From Methylophaga sp. (GTDB taxonomy: Bacteria; Pseudomonadota; Gammaproteobacteria; Nitrosococcales; Methylophagaceae), in assembly GCA_002706095.1 (NCBI GenBank), contig PAJP01000008.1:1-64000 (forward strand): a stretch of 64,000 bases of DNA. The letters are read 5' to 3'. Below, piece after piece: positions 43,978-51,883 of this stretch; position 1 is the stretch's first letter; every line of letters starts with the position of its first letter. A program made the translations under genes and the position numbers. The notes beneath the pieces are model-generated. The model was given only the letters and a program-made list of their open reading frames with translations, had not been told where the DNA came from and ran no database searches.

Positions 43978-45306
43978 TTAATTTTTCCATTTAAATTTTT
44001 TATAAGATATATCAATTTCCTCTTCATTTAGATCAAAAACCTCGACAACATACCCACTAACACCTTTTTTAAAGTTGTTTTGCACCCATTGGGATGCAGG
44101 ACTAAACGCAGGGTAGTTAAAATAATCAAAATCTTGGGATGTAGTAAAATCTAATAAAAACTGGTGGGAGTCTCCTTTGCAGAAGTGAAAATATTCGTAT
44201 TTATTATATAAATTATTTCCTTTTATGTATTGATCTATTTTTTCTATTGCTTTAGTGTCTAGGACAGGCTTAAATCCGAATTTGAGGGTCTTGTCATCTT
44301 TCCCGTGGCTGATTATAAAACAGTGTTTTCCTACACCATAATGAGAGATAAATTTTCTATGATTATTTACACTAACATTTTCATATTTGGTTTCTAAAAT
44401 ATATTTAGCAGCAGAGTTTATAAAATAGTCAAAATCCCCTCCGTGATTAGAGTTACACACATTTTCACAAATAATTTGAGAATACTGACCAGTAGCTATT
44501 AGTAAGTCTACCATAACAACCTTAAATTCCACAGCAGTGTCAAACACCTCTGTATTAGTCATATTTTGAGGGAGATCATGACCCCCCCTTGTGGTATAAC
44601 CATTATATCCGTCAGCGGTATCACCGAAATCTCGGATGTATAAAATTTCAGAGTTGTTTTGTATACTTTTGTTTACTGTCTGAACAACCATTTCTTTCAT
44701 CCTAGTCATCAACTCTTTTCTATTCCAAACACCTCCGTACAAGCTATTATTGTATTTATCAGGTTCGAGCCCTATGTGTGAATCAGTGTAAGTCATATTA
44801 GTGATGATAGATGTAGAAGCATCTTTTTTGTATGGAATATTATCCGCAGGCTTAATATGCTTTTTAACAACACTTTCAATAAATTCTTCATCGATACCTG
44901 AGACTTCTTTTAAAGTAGGTTTAAATCTAACATTATAAACCATATGTCCTGCATTGTGAGCCACAAGGTTGTACTTTTCCAAGTTGTCAAAAGACAGATT
45001 AAATTTATTACAGTACTCCTCGATACTATAAAATCTATTTAACTCACTGCTCCAAGCAGATGGCATAGAAAATACTTCTTCCTCATCTTCTATATTAACT
45101 GTTTTTTCTTTTTTAGTGGCTTTTTCATTCTCAAAATTAGCATCTGATTTACCACCACCATCTAGATTATTTATAATTCTGCTAAATTTCCGCCTAACAT
45201 TATCTGTATACTCTATACCGTGTTTTTCACAGTATTTTTTAGCTACATCGGTTATTGTGGATTCTTGTTCCCACAAATTTGAAATCTCATTTTCGTTGTA
45301 TTCCAT
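43978..45306 (-). CDS. Metallophosphoesterase-like protein with N-terminal helical domain
   Basis: A 442-residue protein. Residues 1 to 50 form a helix-turn-helix-like helical part ('ITDVAKKYCEKHGIEYT'), followed by an acidic linker. From about residue 168 the calcineurin-like phosphoesterase motifs appear in order: 'DSHIG' (Asp175, His177), 'DFGDTADGYN' (GDxxDG, Asp229), 'CNSNHGGDFDYF' (variant of GNHD), 'IISHGKDD' and 'CKGDSHQF' (variant of GHxH). This is the layout of the Mre11/SbcD-type nuclease and phosphatase fold, with altered third and last motifs. A role in DNA processing is likely but not certain. Confidence 0.7.
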   Translation of the reverse strand: MEYNENEISNLWEQESTITDVAKKYCEKHGIEYTDNVRRKFSRIINNLDGGGKSDANFENEKATKKEKTVNIEDEEEVFSMPSAWSSELNRFYSIEEYCNKFNLSFDNLEKYNLVAHNAGHMVYNVRFKPTLKEVSGIDEEFIESVVKKHIKPADNIPYKKDASTSIITNMTYTDSHIGLEPDKYNNSLYGGVWNRKELMTRMKEMVVQTVNKSIQNNSEILYIRDFGDTADGYNGYTTRGGHDLPQNMTNTEVFDTAVEFKVVMVDLLIATGQYSQIICENVCNSNHGGDFDYFINSAAKYILETKYENVSVNNHRKFISHYGVGKHCFIISHGKDDKTLKFGFKPVLDTKAIEKIDQYIKGNNLYNKYEYFHFCKGDSHQFLLDFTTSQDFDYFNYPAFSPASQWVQNNFKKGVSGYVVEVFDLNEEEIDISYKKFKWKN

Positions 45307-45324
45307 TTATTTAATTTTAGTTAC

Positions 45325-45356
45325 GCAATATAAACTATTTAAGTAATATATGCAAG
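45325..45356 (-). promoter_or_regulatory. Weak promoter candidate before the phosphoesterase-like gene
   Basis: On the - strand CTTG, 20 bases, TATATTGC: the same spacing as the strong promoters but one mismatch in each box. It lies in the 64-base gap ahead of the 442-residue gene. Confidence 0.3.
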
Positions 45357-45370
45357 TTTATTAATTGTTT

Positions 45371-45796
45371 TTACAGTTTATCTTTGAACTTCAAAAAGTT
45401 ATTCCACAAATTCTCCATATTGTCTTTCCCCACAGGATTCGCAGAATGAAAGTACATAACAGGGAAGACATCCACATCTTCATCAAGAAAATAGTTTATA
45501 ATAAACTTAACACAATCTAAACCTGTTTTTTCAGAGTGAGTTTGTAAGTCTTGATATAGTTTAGATACATTATAATCTGACCAGTACTTTTCAGGAGTAT
45601 AGTGTGAATCTCCTAAATCGTGATCAAATGAAATAGCTTGAGGAATACCATACCTTTCAATAAAAAGCACAAACTCTTCGTAATTTCTAACCCAAACCAA
45701 ATCTTCTTGTAAGAATTTTTCGGGAACGCGTTCTTCTAAGTTTAAATAGGGGTTTCTTAAATCGTCTAACCAAAGACATACATTATTTGTTTTCAT
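45371..45796 (-). CDS. Cyclic-phosphate processing receiver-domain protein
   Basis: A 141-residue protein from ATG at 45796; an upstream GTG at 45814 lies inside a hairpin and is less likely. The motifs 'CLWLDDLRNP' near the start, 'WVRNYEEFVLFI', 'ISFDHDLGD', 'TGLDCVKFI' and 'HSANPVGKDNM' match the cyclic-phosphate processing receiver (cPPRR-type) domain, a CheY-like fold predicted to act on 2',3'-cyclic phosphate RNA ends. The acidic pair and the 'HSANP' loop are intact. It shares an operon with two nucleotidyltransferase-type genes, in line with RNA-end processing. The family function itself is a prediction from the literature. Confidence 0.8.
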   Translation of the reverse strand: MKTNNVCLWLDDLRNPYLNLEERVPEKFLQEDLVWVRNYEEFVLFIERYGIPQAISFDHDLGDSHYTPEKYWSDYNVSKLYQDLQTHSEKTGLDCVKFIINYFLDEDVDVFPVMYFHSANPVGKDNMENLWNNFLKFKDKL

Positions 45797-45809
45797 ATTC
45801 CAAATTTTT

Positions 45810-45831
45810 ACCACTATTTTAATTTAGTGGT
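45810..45831 (-). promoter_or_regulatory. Intercistronic hairpin
   Basis: ACCACTA and TAGTGGT form a perfect 7-bp stem around an AT loop. No T-run follows on either strand, so it is probably an RNA-processing or stabilising hairpin in the operon rather than a terminator. Confidence 0.4.
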
Positions 45832-45843
45832 GATTATTAGTTT

Positions 45844-46170
45844 TTATATATCTGTTATTTCTATACCTAATAAAGACACAAGACACTTCATTTCATTATA
45901 ATCCCATTCATTTTCAATATTAAAATTCTCTTCTAAATCTTCAAGCTGTTCTTGTATTTCTTTATTTTTTACTTTCACTCCCCACCAATTATAATCAGAA
46001 GCTAGTGTTAAAATATGAGTATTCTTTTTTATAGTTCTTATCTTATCTATAAAACTCATCTTATTAAAACGAGCAGACATTATTCTATAATCCTCTAAAG
46101 CATACTCTCTAAATTGCTTTTTCATAGTTTGCCACTCTTCGTCTGTATATTTTTGTCTTAAATTTCCCAT
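45844..46170 (-). CDS. Small helical protein of unknown function
   Basis: A 108-residue protein, charged and helical, with 'DEEWQTMKKQFREYALEDYRIM' at the start and an acidic C-terminal half. It shares its last-first base with the nucleotidyltransferase gene before it (overlap at 46170), so it is translated in the same operon. No family recognised. Confidence 0.55.
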   Translation of the reverse strand: MGNLRQKYTDEEWQTMKKQFREYALEDYRIMSARFNKMSFIDKIRTIKKNTHILTLASDYNWWGVKVKNKEIQEQLEDLEENFNIENEWDYNEMKCLVSLLGIEITDI

Positions 46171-46967
46171 TATTTTCCTGCTATTAGTTCATAAATATCT
46201 TGCTTATGTTTTTGACCGTTCTTTTGACGCGCATATTGACACTTAAACTCTAAGATACGTTCAACAGGATTTACTTTATAAGTATTTCCTTTAAATTCAA
46301 CGATTTTGTACTTTTCATTTGGCTCTATACTTAAATCTAACTTAACTCCTTTTAAAGTGAAAGTTTCATCAAAAGTATTACCGCTGTTTTTAGCGTCAAT
46401 ATGAGCTACACCGTCAAGCTCTTTTAAATCAACCCAAAAAGGGTGTATTAAATCTAAGTCACCACAGCCTTCTACTTCTAATCTCCTTAATCTTGCACCT
46501 TGTAAATATAGAGCAAGACTTCCACCAACAATTAGGTTTGGGAATTTATTTTGTAAATCTCTTACTAAGTTAAGTTTAAGTCTGTCGTCTTCTTCTCTAT
46601 CTTCTTTTTCCTGAACTATTTTATCTAATTCCTCTTTAGACACTTCTTCCAAAAATTCTATATGATCGGTACAAGATTTATTGGACTCATACCCTGTACC
46701 ATCTTTCCAACGACCTTTAATCCTAACTTTAAAGTAACGATTTTCGCCGCCAAGAGAGTACCATTTAAAACAATCTTCCAAAGTATTACAGTAATGAATA
46801 ACTGAACTAGAGCAAATCCTTAAAGATTTGTCCTCAACAGCACCCTCTCCTATACTAGTTACAGATACAACTTTCCTATCAGAAGTTACCATATATTCTT
46901 TACCTAGTTCATACTGCTGTTGTTTACAGTACATATTTTCATCTGTTGCTTTATATCCTATCTTCAT
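46170..46967 (-). CDS. DUF7666-like domain fused to a nucleotidyltransferase-like domain
   Basis: A 265-residue protein with two parts. Residues 1 to 105 have the pattern of DUF7666 ('GYKATDENMYCKQQQYELGKEYMV', 'CSSSVIHYCNTLEDCFKWYSL', 'NRYFKVRIKG'), a domain common in phages. After an acidic helix, residues about 135 to 265 look like a nucleotidyltransferase fold: 'LIVGGSLALYLQG' and 'GCGDLDLIHP' (GGS...DxD), then a later Asp in 'GVKLDLSIE'. Such domains transfer nucleotides to RNA ends, antibiotics or proteins. The fusion is the odd part. It lies two bases downstream of the 48-residue gene. Confidence 0.65.
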   Translation of the reverse strand: MKIGYKATDENMYCKQQQYELGKEYMVTSDRKVVSVTSIGEGAVEDKSLRICSSSVIHYCNTLEDCFKWYSLGGENRYFKVRIKGRWKDGTGYESNKSCTDHIEFLEEVSKEELDKIVQEKEDREEDDRLKLNLVRDLQNKFPNLIVGGSLALYLQGARLRRLEVEGCGDLDLIHPFWVDLKELDGVAHIDAKNSGNTFDETFTLKGVKLDLSIEPNEKYKIVEFKGNTYKVNPVERILEFKCQYARQKNGQKHKQDIYELIAGK

Positions 46968-46969
46968 AG

Positions 46970-47116
46970 TTAGTAAGTTTTATTATCAAAATTTGTATTT
47001 TTTAATTCTTCAAACATATGTTTTAATTCTCCCAATGTTTTGTTTTCTATATTTGGTATAATAGCACTAGCTGTATTTAACCACCGTATAAATTCTAGTC
47101 CGTCTTGTTTTTCCAT
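46970..47116 (-). CDS. Small helical protein (48 aa)
   Basis: ATG at 47114-47116 to TAA at 46970. It starts 'MEKQDGLEFIRWLNTASAI' and is followed by a helix with 'LGELKHMFEELKN'. It fills the gap between two genes exactly: three bases to the upstream gene and two to the downstream gene. This supports it as a real gene, although its function is unknown. Confidence 0.5.
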   Translation of the reverse strand: MEKQDGLEFIRWLNTASAIIPNIENKTLGELKHMFEELKNTNFDNKTY

Positions 47117-47119
47117 AAT

Positions 47120-47797
47120 TTAAATAAATTTTGGTGTAAAATCTCCTTGACAACATCCAGGAACAGGTAAAAGTAAGTCTCCCGCTTGGTCAACATTTTT
47201 ATTTGACATCATATTTTGATACCATCTTTTTTCAGTTGTTTTTGAAGGATCTACTAATACGTGATACCCACCTTTTGTCTGAACAATGTCAAAACAATCT
47301 ATGTTTCCTGTGGCTTCGTAAACTATATCCTTAATATGCTTATCGTAGTTTTTATTTGAAATATCAAAATCAAAATCGACTCTAAAAGAACCTGACTTAC
47401 TTACCTGTATTGCATTTAAAGCGATTGACTTCGGATTCTGATACCTATCTTTACCTATGTTGTCAAGTATCATTTTAGCCGTTTTAATAGATGCATTTTT
47501 CATACTTCTAGGTGTCGGATGGATATACAAAGCCAATGTATCTAAAGGAATATCTTCAACCCCATTTATCTTATAACTACCAACAGGACATTCCATCTTT
47601 CTAATTTTATCAAACAGCCTATCTTTAGTAGAGGTAGTTCTTGCTAGTTGAGATTTATCTGATTTCAGTATGTTTGTTTTATCATACTTACTTCTTGCAA
47701 ACAAAGCTAAATAAAATTGTTCTCCGTCTTTTAAATTGGGAAGCCATTCAATAAATTTTTTTAATTTATCTTCGTCTTTAATAATTTTGTAATTCAT
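47120..47797 (-). CDS. Protein with possible primase-like (AEP) catalytic pattern
   Basis: A 225-residue protein. 'FRVDFDFDIS' (three spaced Asp on a beta-strand, near residue 138) followed by 'DIVQTKGGYHVLVDP' (near 175 to 190) resembles the hhhDhD and sxH motifs of archaeo-eukaryotic primases and related polymerases. The first 100 residues are mixed alpha/beta. A separate BT4734-type primase lies at 57 kb, so this would be a second, smaller AEP-like enzyme, perhaps for repair. The assignment is tentative. Its start overlaps the end of the RlaP-type gene by 20 bases. Confidence 0.5.
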   Translation of the reverse strand: MNYKIIKDEDKLKKFIEWLPNLKDGEQFYLALFARSKYDKTNILKSDKSQLARTTSTKDRLFDKIRKMECPVGSYKINGVEDIPLDTLALYIHPTPRSMKNASIKTAKMILDNIGKDRYQNPKSIALNAIQVSKSGSFRVDFDFDISNKNYDKHIKDIVYEATGNIDCFDIVQTKGGYHVLVDPSKTTEKRWYQNMMSNKNVDQAGDLLLPVPGCCQGDFTPKFI

Positions 47798-48896
47798 TAT
47801 TTCTTATTTTAAGTTCAATATTACAAATAAATTCTAAATCCACTTCATCTTTTAACGAAGAGTTAACATATAATTCTTTTAGTTCTTCTGCTTTAATAGA
47901 CCATTCATCCATAATTTTCTTTAAATCAACATCCCCTTTTTTGATGTCTAACAGAAAATTTCTGTCTTTTGTTCTATCCACATTTATAGAGTTTTGAAGG
48001 GGTATTTCTTGGGCAGTCATAATAAGCCTCACAGTATGCATTATATTTTTACCGTCATAGTCTTGACCGTGTTTTTTATTAGTAGCTACCCTAGTCTCGT
48101 TTCTAGCTTTTAACCACTTTTGATATTCTCTATACTCCTTACAGTGAGTGGAATAAGCCTCTCGATTAAAATACATAATACCCTTCCAATCGTTTATCCT
48201 ATATTTTTCTATCACAGATTTTCTAGGTTCATTTGTGCTTTCCTCTCCGATACCTTTATAACCCCTTTCTGAGAAACTTATATCATCAAACCTATGATTA
48301 TCATTTACCCATTTTATATCGTCCAAATAAAACCTATAACAATCTCTAAAACCATCTATTGATGCAAGACCTACTTGTTGTTGTGTATAGTCATTATCTT
48401 TTAACCAATCTTTAACTAAAAAAGTCTTACCTGACTCTCTATCAACAATTTTAGAAAAATCGATTATATCTTTTCTTTCAGTTCTTTTTTTCTCCCAATT
48501 AAATTTTTTATTTAAACCTTGCGCTTTTGAAAGCTGGGTCTTAGCATAACCTGAGAAAGTATTATAACATTTCTTAGATAAGAACTCCTCTTTAATTGAC
48601 AGTAAATACTTCCATTCATCAGTCCAATATAGCATACATCTATCAGGTAAAAATAAGAGCTCTAGTACGTTTGGATTTCCAACAGAGACAAGTTCTAAAA
48701 AACGCCTTAGTTCGTAATAAACTGTATCTGCATCCACATCTATTTGAGCAATATAATTGTTAGATAAAATATCTTCATTAGGTTGCAGAAATACGCCTTT
48801 AATATCTTGATCAGACTCAGGGGTATCTAATCCGTATGCTTGACTACCGACTATACCTTCAAAAATTATTTTATATTTATTTTGTAGTAATTTCAT
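47778..48896 (-). CDS. RlaP-type nucleotidyltransferase
   Basis: A 372-residue protein. The N-terminus 'GIVGSQAYGLDTPESDQDIKGVFL' (GS motif at 17-18, Asp29 and Asp31) is the signature of the RlaP family (PF10127), a DNA polymerase beta-like nucleotidyltransferase named for its frequent pairing with RNA ligases. 'YYELRRFLELVSVGNPNVLELL' follows as in that family, and the rest is helical. It probably adds nucleotides to damaged RNA ends. An RNA ligase is not seen in the window. It overlaps both neighbours by 20 bases, in one operon with the receiver-type and nucleotidyltransferase genes. Confidence 0.85.
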   Translation of the reverse strand: MKLLQNKYKIIFEGIVGSQAYGLDTPESDQDIKGVFLQPNEDILSNNYIAQIDVDADTVYYELRRFLELVSVGNPNVLELLFLPDRCMLYWTDEWKYLLSIKEEFLSKKCYNTFSGYAKTQLSKAQGLNKKFNWEKKRTERKDIIDFSKIVDRESGKTFLVKDWLKDNDYTQQQVGLASIDGFRDCYRFYLDDIKWVNDNHRFDDISFSERGYKGIGEESTNEPRKSVIEKYRINDWKGIMYFNREAYSTHCKEYREYQKWLKARNETRVATNKKHGQDYDGKNIMHTVRLIMTAQEIPLQNSINVDRTKDRNFLLDIKKGDVDLKKIMDEWSIKAEELKELYVNSSLKDEVDLEFICNIELKIRNNELQNY

Positions 48897-49314
48897 TTCT
48901 TCTAATTAAACTTAATAGTAATGTTCTCTCACAATTTAAATTTGCCGTTTGTTTTACAGCTTTCTGTATAATCTCTATTTTATCGTCAATCAAATACAAT
49001 AAACCCCAATTACTAGGCAACTCTCTAACTGAAATTAAATTTTCTGTACAGCAAAAATAACGAAATTCTCCAACACCTAATTCACAATTTTTCCTAAATT
49101 TTTTCTTTTTATCCGCTAAAAAATCGCTACGAGAAGTCTTAACCTCAATTAAAACAGAAGCCCAACTACAAAAACCAATTATATCAGGTATTTCTCCTGT
49201 AACAGTAGCTGAAGAAAATTCAGATAAAACAGTAGGACAATTTGGAACTAGAATATTCTTATTATGTTTCTTTAGCCACTTAGCTGATATTTTAACAATT
49301 TCTGAGTGTGTCAT
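48877..49314 (-). CDS. PD-(D/E)XK-type nuclease
   Basis: A 145-residue protein. 'GEIPDIIGF' (Asp44), then 'SVLIEVKTSRSDFLADKKKKFR' (Glu57, Lys59), is the PD-(D/E)XK core, followed by 'ELGVGEFRYFCCTENLI' as in small phage nucleases of this type. A Holliday-junction or host-DNA nuclease is possible; the target is not known. The gene overlaps the RlaP-type gene by 20 bases. Confidence 0.75.
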   Translation of the reverse strand: MTHSEIVKISAKWLKKHNKNILVPNCPTVLSEFSSATVTGEIPDIIGFCSWASVLIEVKTSRSDFLADKKKKFRKNCELGVGEFRYFCCTENLISVRELPSNWGLLYLIDDKIEIIQKAVKQTANLNCERTLLLSLIRRNEITTK

Positions 49315-49317
49315 AAT

Positions 49318-49641
49318 CTACACTTTTATAATTTTCCAATGTTTAAAATCTTTGTCCCAACTCCTTTTTAAATCTAAGTAGTAATGACCACCACCACGTT
49401 CAATAACATTTACCTTATACCACCAAGCAGTCTTTTTTAATAAATATACTAATTCTTCATTTTCAGACCAACCACCTGTATGGATCTCAATTAAGTTGTT
49501 ATCTATTTCTATGTTACCATATCCAGTCTGATACAAACTGCAAAACACTTCAAAAGCTTCTTCCCATAAGTCAATCTTTCGTTGACCATCTTCTTTAGAG
49601 TCGTTTTCAAAATCTAAAACGTATTTTTCTAATTCTTTCAT
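49318..49641 (-). CDS. Conserved phage protein with 'HTGGWSENE' motif
   Basis: A 107-residue protein from ATG 49641; an upstream in-frame start at 49671 would overlap the phosphoesterase gene and is less likely. 'LWEEAFEVFCSLYQTGYG', 'IEIHTGGWSENEELVYLLKKTAWW' and 'GGHYYLDL' form a pattern I have seen in many unrelated phages, function unknown. It lies three bases from the nuclease gene. Confidence 0.6.
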   Translation of the reverse strand: MKELEKYVLDFENDSKEDGQRKIDLWEEAFEVFCSLYQTGYGNIEIDNNLIEIHTGGWSENEELVYLLKKTAWWYKVNVIERGGGHYYLDLKRSWDKDFKHWKIIKV

Positions 49642-49646
49642 ATTAT

Positions 49647-50303
49647 CTATTTTGAGTGGTGATCCAAACACACCATTTCCTTTTTACTTAATAAATACTT
49701 TATTTCTTGATAAGAATAAGGTTTAAATTTTGGATGTGTATCAAAGCCTACGTCCATACTTTTACCAAAAACTTCTGTAAGGCTACCGTGACTATGACCA
49801 AAAAGCATCCAACTCCCCTCATTCTTGTGCATATAATTCCATACTCTAAAAGAGTAGTGAGACATTATTATTCTTTGCTTAAAAGCTTTTACACCTTGTT
49901 TTTTAGAAAACTCTGAAACCTGTAACTCTAGATAATCCTGTACAGAAGAAAAAACATATTTTAACTCATCGCTCTTACGTATCTCACTATCGTGATTTCC
50001 TAATATAAGGTGTATATTTTTACAATTGATTTTTTCTCTAAATTCAATAGTTCCGCTTTTATTTTCACCACTTTTATAATCGCCAAAATTCCAATCACCT
50101 AAACAGAATAAAATGTCATCAACACCAACAGTGTTATTTATGTTATTGACTAGTGTATTGTTATGTTCTTCTAGTGTATCAAAATCTCGACAACCTCGTT
50201 TACCATCCCAAGAAGAAGTGCCTCTGACAATTCCCGCGTGGTTATAGTGAGGGTCTGAACAGAAAAATATATTCTGTTTCGGTGTCAATTGTAATTTAAT
50301 CAT
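49647..50303 (-). CDS. Calcineurin-like metallophosphoesterase
   Basis: A 218-residue protein from ATG 50303. That start is chosen because an upstream frame start at 50336 would lie ahead of the promoter -7 box. All motifs are intact: 'SDPHYNH' (Asp17, His19), 'CLGDWNFGD', 'LILGNHDSE', 'IIMSHYS' and 'FGHSHGS'. The type is that of phage phosphoesterases of the 'serine/threonine phosphatase or nucleotide phosphoesterase' group. The substrate is not known. It is the first gene of an operon with a short leader. Confidence 0.9.
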   Translation of the reverse strand: MIKLQLTPKQNIFFCSDPHYNHAGIVRGTSSWDGKRGCRDFDTLEEHNNTLVNNINNTVGVDDILFCLGDWNFGDYKSGENKSGTIEFREKINCKNIHLILGNHDSEIRKSDELKYVFSSVQDYLELQVSEFSKKQGVKAFKQRIIMSHYSFRVWNYMHKNEGSWMLFGHSHGSLTEVFGKSMDVGFDTHPKFKPYSYQEIKYLLSKKEMVCLDHHSK

Positions 50304-50322
50304 ATCTCTAAAATAATTTCTA

Positions 50323-50330
50323 CAAATATA
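50323..50330 (-). promoter_or_regulatory. Promoter -7 element of the phosphoesterase operon
   Basis: The - strand reads TATATTTG here, 20 bases before the ATG of the phosphoesterase gene and just behind a terminator hairpin. No TTTG at the usual 20-base spacing was found. Confidence 0.5.
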
Positions 50331-50335
50331 TACCA

Positions 50336-50369
50336 AATAAAAAACCCCTACAACTAAATGTAAGGGTTT
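50336..50369 (-). terminator. Terminator after the small heat-shock gene
   Basis: On the - strand AAACCCTTACA and TGTAGGGGTTT form a stem with one G-T pair and a TTTAGT loop, followed by a run of T. It lies 24 bases behind the stop of the heat-shock-like gene. Confidence 0.75.
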
Positions 50370-50393
50370 AACAGGTTTTTAACTTTTTGGTTT

Positions 50394-50696
50394 TTATTTA
50401 ATCTTAATTTCTGTTGGCGGAGATTTGTCTTTTGTAAATTTAATTTTTAGTAAGCCGTTTTTATATTCGGCTTCTACATCGTCAAAAACAAACTGACAAG
50501 CAACAACATACTTAACCTCACCTTTAACAGAAACAATTAGCTTCTTACCTTCTCTATTAAGAGAGATATCTTCTTTCTCTGTTCCCGCTAAGTTAATATC
50601 AAAAGCCTTCCGTTCCTCATCACTTAAAACGTATTTAAACGGAAATTTTGGATTGAAGAAACTTGAAAGCCAATGTTCATCTTCTGTATAAAACAT
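50394..50696 (-). CDS. Small heat-shock (alpha-crystallin) domain protein
   Basis: A 100-residue protein with 'FDINLAGTEKEDISLNREGKKLIVSVKGE' and 'DDVEAEYKNGLLKIKF', the beta-sandwich and the 'A.Y.NG.L.I' signature of the Hsp20/alpha-crystallin domain. It would hold unfolded proteins, perhaps virion proteins or host proteins, in the infected cell. It is shorter than host Hsp20 proteins, lacks their long N-terminal arm and ends right after the domain. It is followed by a terminator. Confidence 0.75.
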   Translation of the reverse strand: MFYTEDEHWLSSFFNPKFPFKYVLSDEERKAFDINLAGTEKEDISLNREGKKLIVSVKGEVKYVVACQFVFDDVEAEYKNGLLKIKFTKDKSPPTEIKIK

Positions 50697-50766
50697 ATCT
50701 ATAATAATTTTTAAATTTGTCTAGTATATTTCAATTAATATACCAATTAAATACACTGACTTTATG

Positions 50767-51147
50767 TCAAACCTTTTTAATTTTAGTTATGTACTCTTCC
50801 GATATCCATTTATTAATCTCCGTATAGTATTTTCCGTCCAAAAGAAAAGCTTCTTTAGTAGATATTTCTTCATTGTAATCAACGGTAACTAAGTACTGAT
50901 TGTCTGGATTAAACCTATTTTCAAACCAAATACAGTCTTCTTCTCCACTTTCAATACCTCGCTTAAAATCATCTTCCCTAATAACCCACTCATATAACCT
51001 ATCTCTTTCATCTTTAGAAAGCACATAGAAATATTTGTTAATTACTCTTTGAAAAAACATTGCTCTTGCGATAGGGCGTGGTGGCAAACAGGCGGTGACT
51101 AAGAAACTAAACTCAAAGAAGTCTATATCAAATCTAACATCTCTCAT
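50767..51147 (-). CDS. Small protein of unknown function
   Basis: A 126-residue protein with hydrophobic start ('RFDIDFFEFSFLVTACLPPRPIARAM'), a charged helix 'LSKDERDRLYEWVIREDDFKRGI', and a C-terminal part 'DNQYLVTVDYNEEIS'. Overlaps the upstream gene by four bases (ATGA type). The pattern is that of many phage proteins without known role. Confidence 0.55.
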   Translation of the reverse strand: MRDVRFDIDFFEFSFLVTACLPPRPIARAMFFQRVINKYFYVLSKDERDRLYEWVIREDDFKRGIESGEEDCIWFENRFNPDNQYLVTVDYNEEISTKEAFLLDGKYYTEINKWISEEYITKIKKV

Positions 51148-51422
51148 AACTCTTCAATTTTATACTCGCTATTTTGTGTCTTAAAATGCTTGTCAGAAAT
51201 AACCTCAACAATAACAGAAGTCATCCACGTATAAAATACAGAAGGATCAACTATACAAGCATACCCAACTTTAGATTGTGAGTGTAGCTTTTTACCTTTT
51301 CCTTCATCATCAAACTCAATAAACTTAATAACACCTGTTTTCTTTAATCCGTCGTTTACTCTAACTAATGTTTGCTTAGTTTGTATATCAATAGGTATCT
51401 TCTTTTGTTCTAATTTACTCAT
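51144..51422 (-). CDS. Small protein of unknown function
   Basis: A 92-residue protein, mixed beta and charged, overlapping both neighbours by four bases, which supports its reading frame. No motif that I can name. Confidence 0.5.
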   Translation of the reverse strand: MSKLEQKKIPIDIQTKQTLVRVNDGLKKTGVIKFIEFDDEGKGKKLHSQSKVGYACIVDPSVFYTWMTSVIVEVISDKHFKTQNSEYKIEEL

Positions 51423-51715
51423 AATTGTTCTTTTATACTTTTTAATACATTATCAAATTCTTCTTTTTCAATTATTTCGCCGCGTTTAGAACCATTAAGT
51501 AGAAAATCCGAATAACACTTAGGAATACTACTACTAATCTCAACAACAGACCAAAGAAAAGATTCACACACCTTAATAACCTCTACCTCATCATCAGATA
51601 AAACAGAAATCTTATAATACTCGTCGTCTAACAGATTAAAACATTTAAAATAAACAGTCCCTAACGGAATACCTATTTCTTCTACTACCTGTTTTGAATA
51701 ATTTAGTTTATACAT
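51419..51715 (-). CDS. Small protein of unknown function
   Basis: A 98-residue acidic protein, with 'IGIPLGTVYFKCFNLLDDEYYKISVLSDDEVEVI' at the start (beta-rich) and a helical C-terminus. Overlaps its downstream neighbour by four bases and is three bases behind the 53-residue gene. No family recognised. Confidence 0.5.
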   Translation of the reverse strand: MYKLNYSKQVVEEIGIPLGTVYFKCFNLLDDEYYKISVLSDDEVEVIKVCESFLWSVVEISSSIPKCYSDFLLNGSKRGEIIEKEEFDNVLKSIKEQL

Positions 51716-51718
51716 AGC

Positions 51719-51880
51719 CTAAAACTTTAAAGGAGCGTGAGCCAAATTACTAAAATCTACATCTGAATAAGCAATACTCTCTCCTTTTTGTATTCTATCT
51801 AAATTTTCAGAATACATATCAAATGCTTCTATCATTCTTCTATTCATTTCTGCCTGTAATTCCGCGTGATAATTATCCAT
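51719..51880 (-). CDS. Small helical protein (53 aa)
   Basis: ATG at 51878-51880 to TAG at 51719. The start 'MDNYHAELQAEMNRRMIEAF' is amphipathic helix. It fits exactly between the two neighbouring genes (3-base gaps on each side). Confidence 0.5.
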   Translation of the reverse strand: MDNYHAELQAEMNRRMIEAFDMYSENLDRIQKGESIAYSDVDFSNLAHAPLKF

Positions 51881-51883
51881 AAT

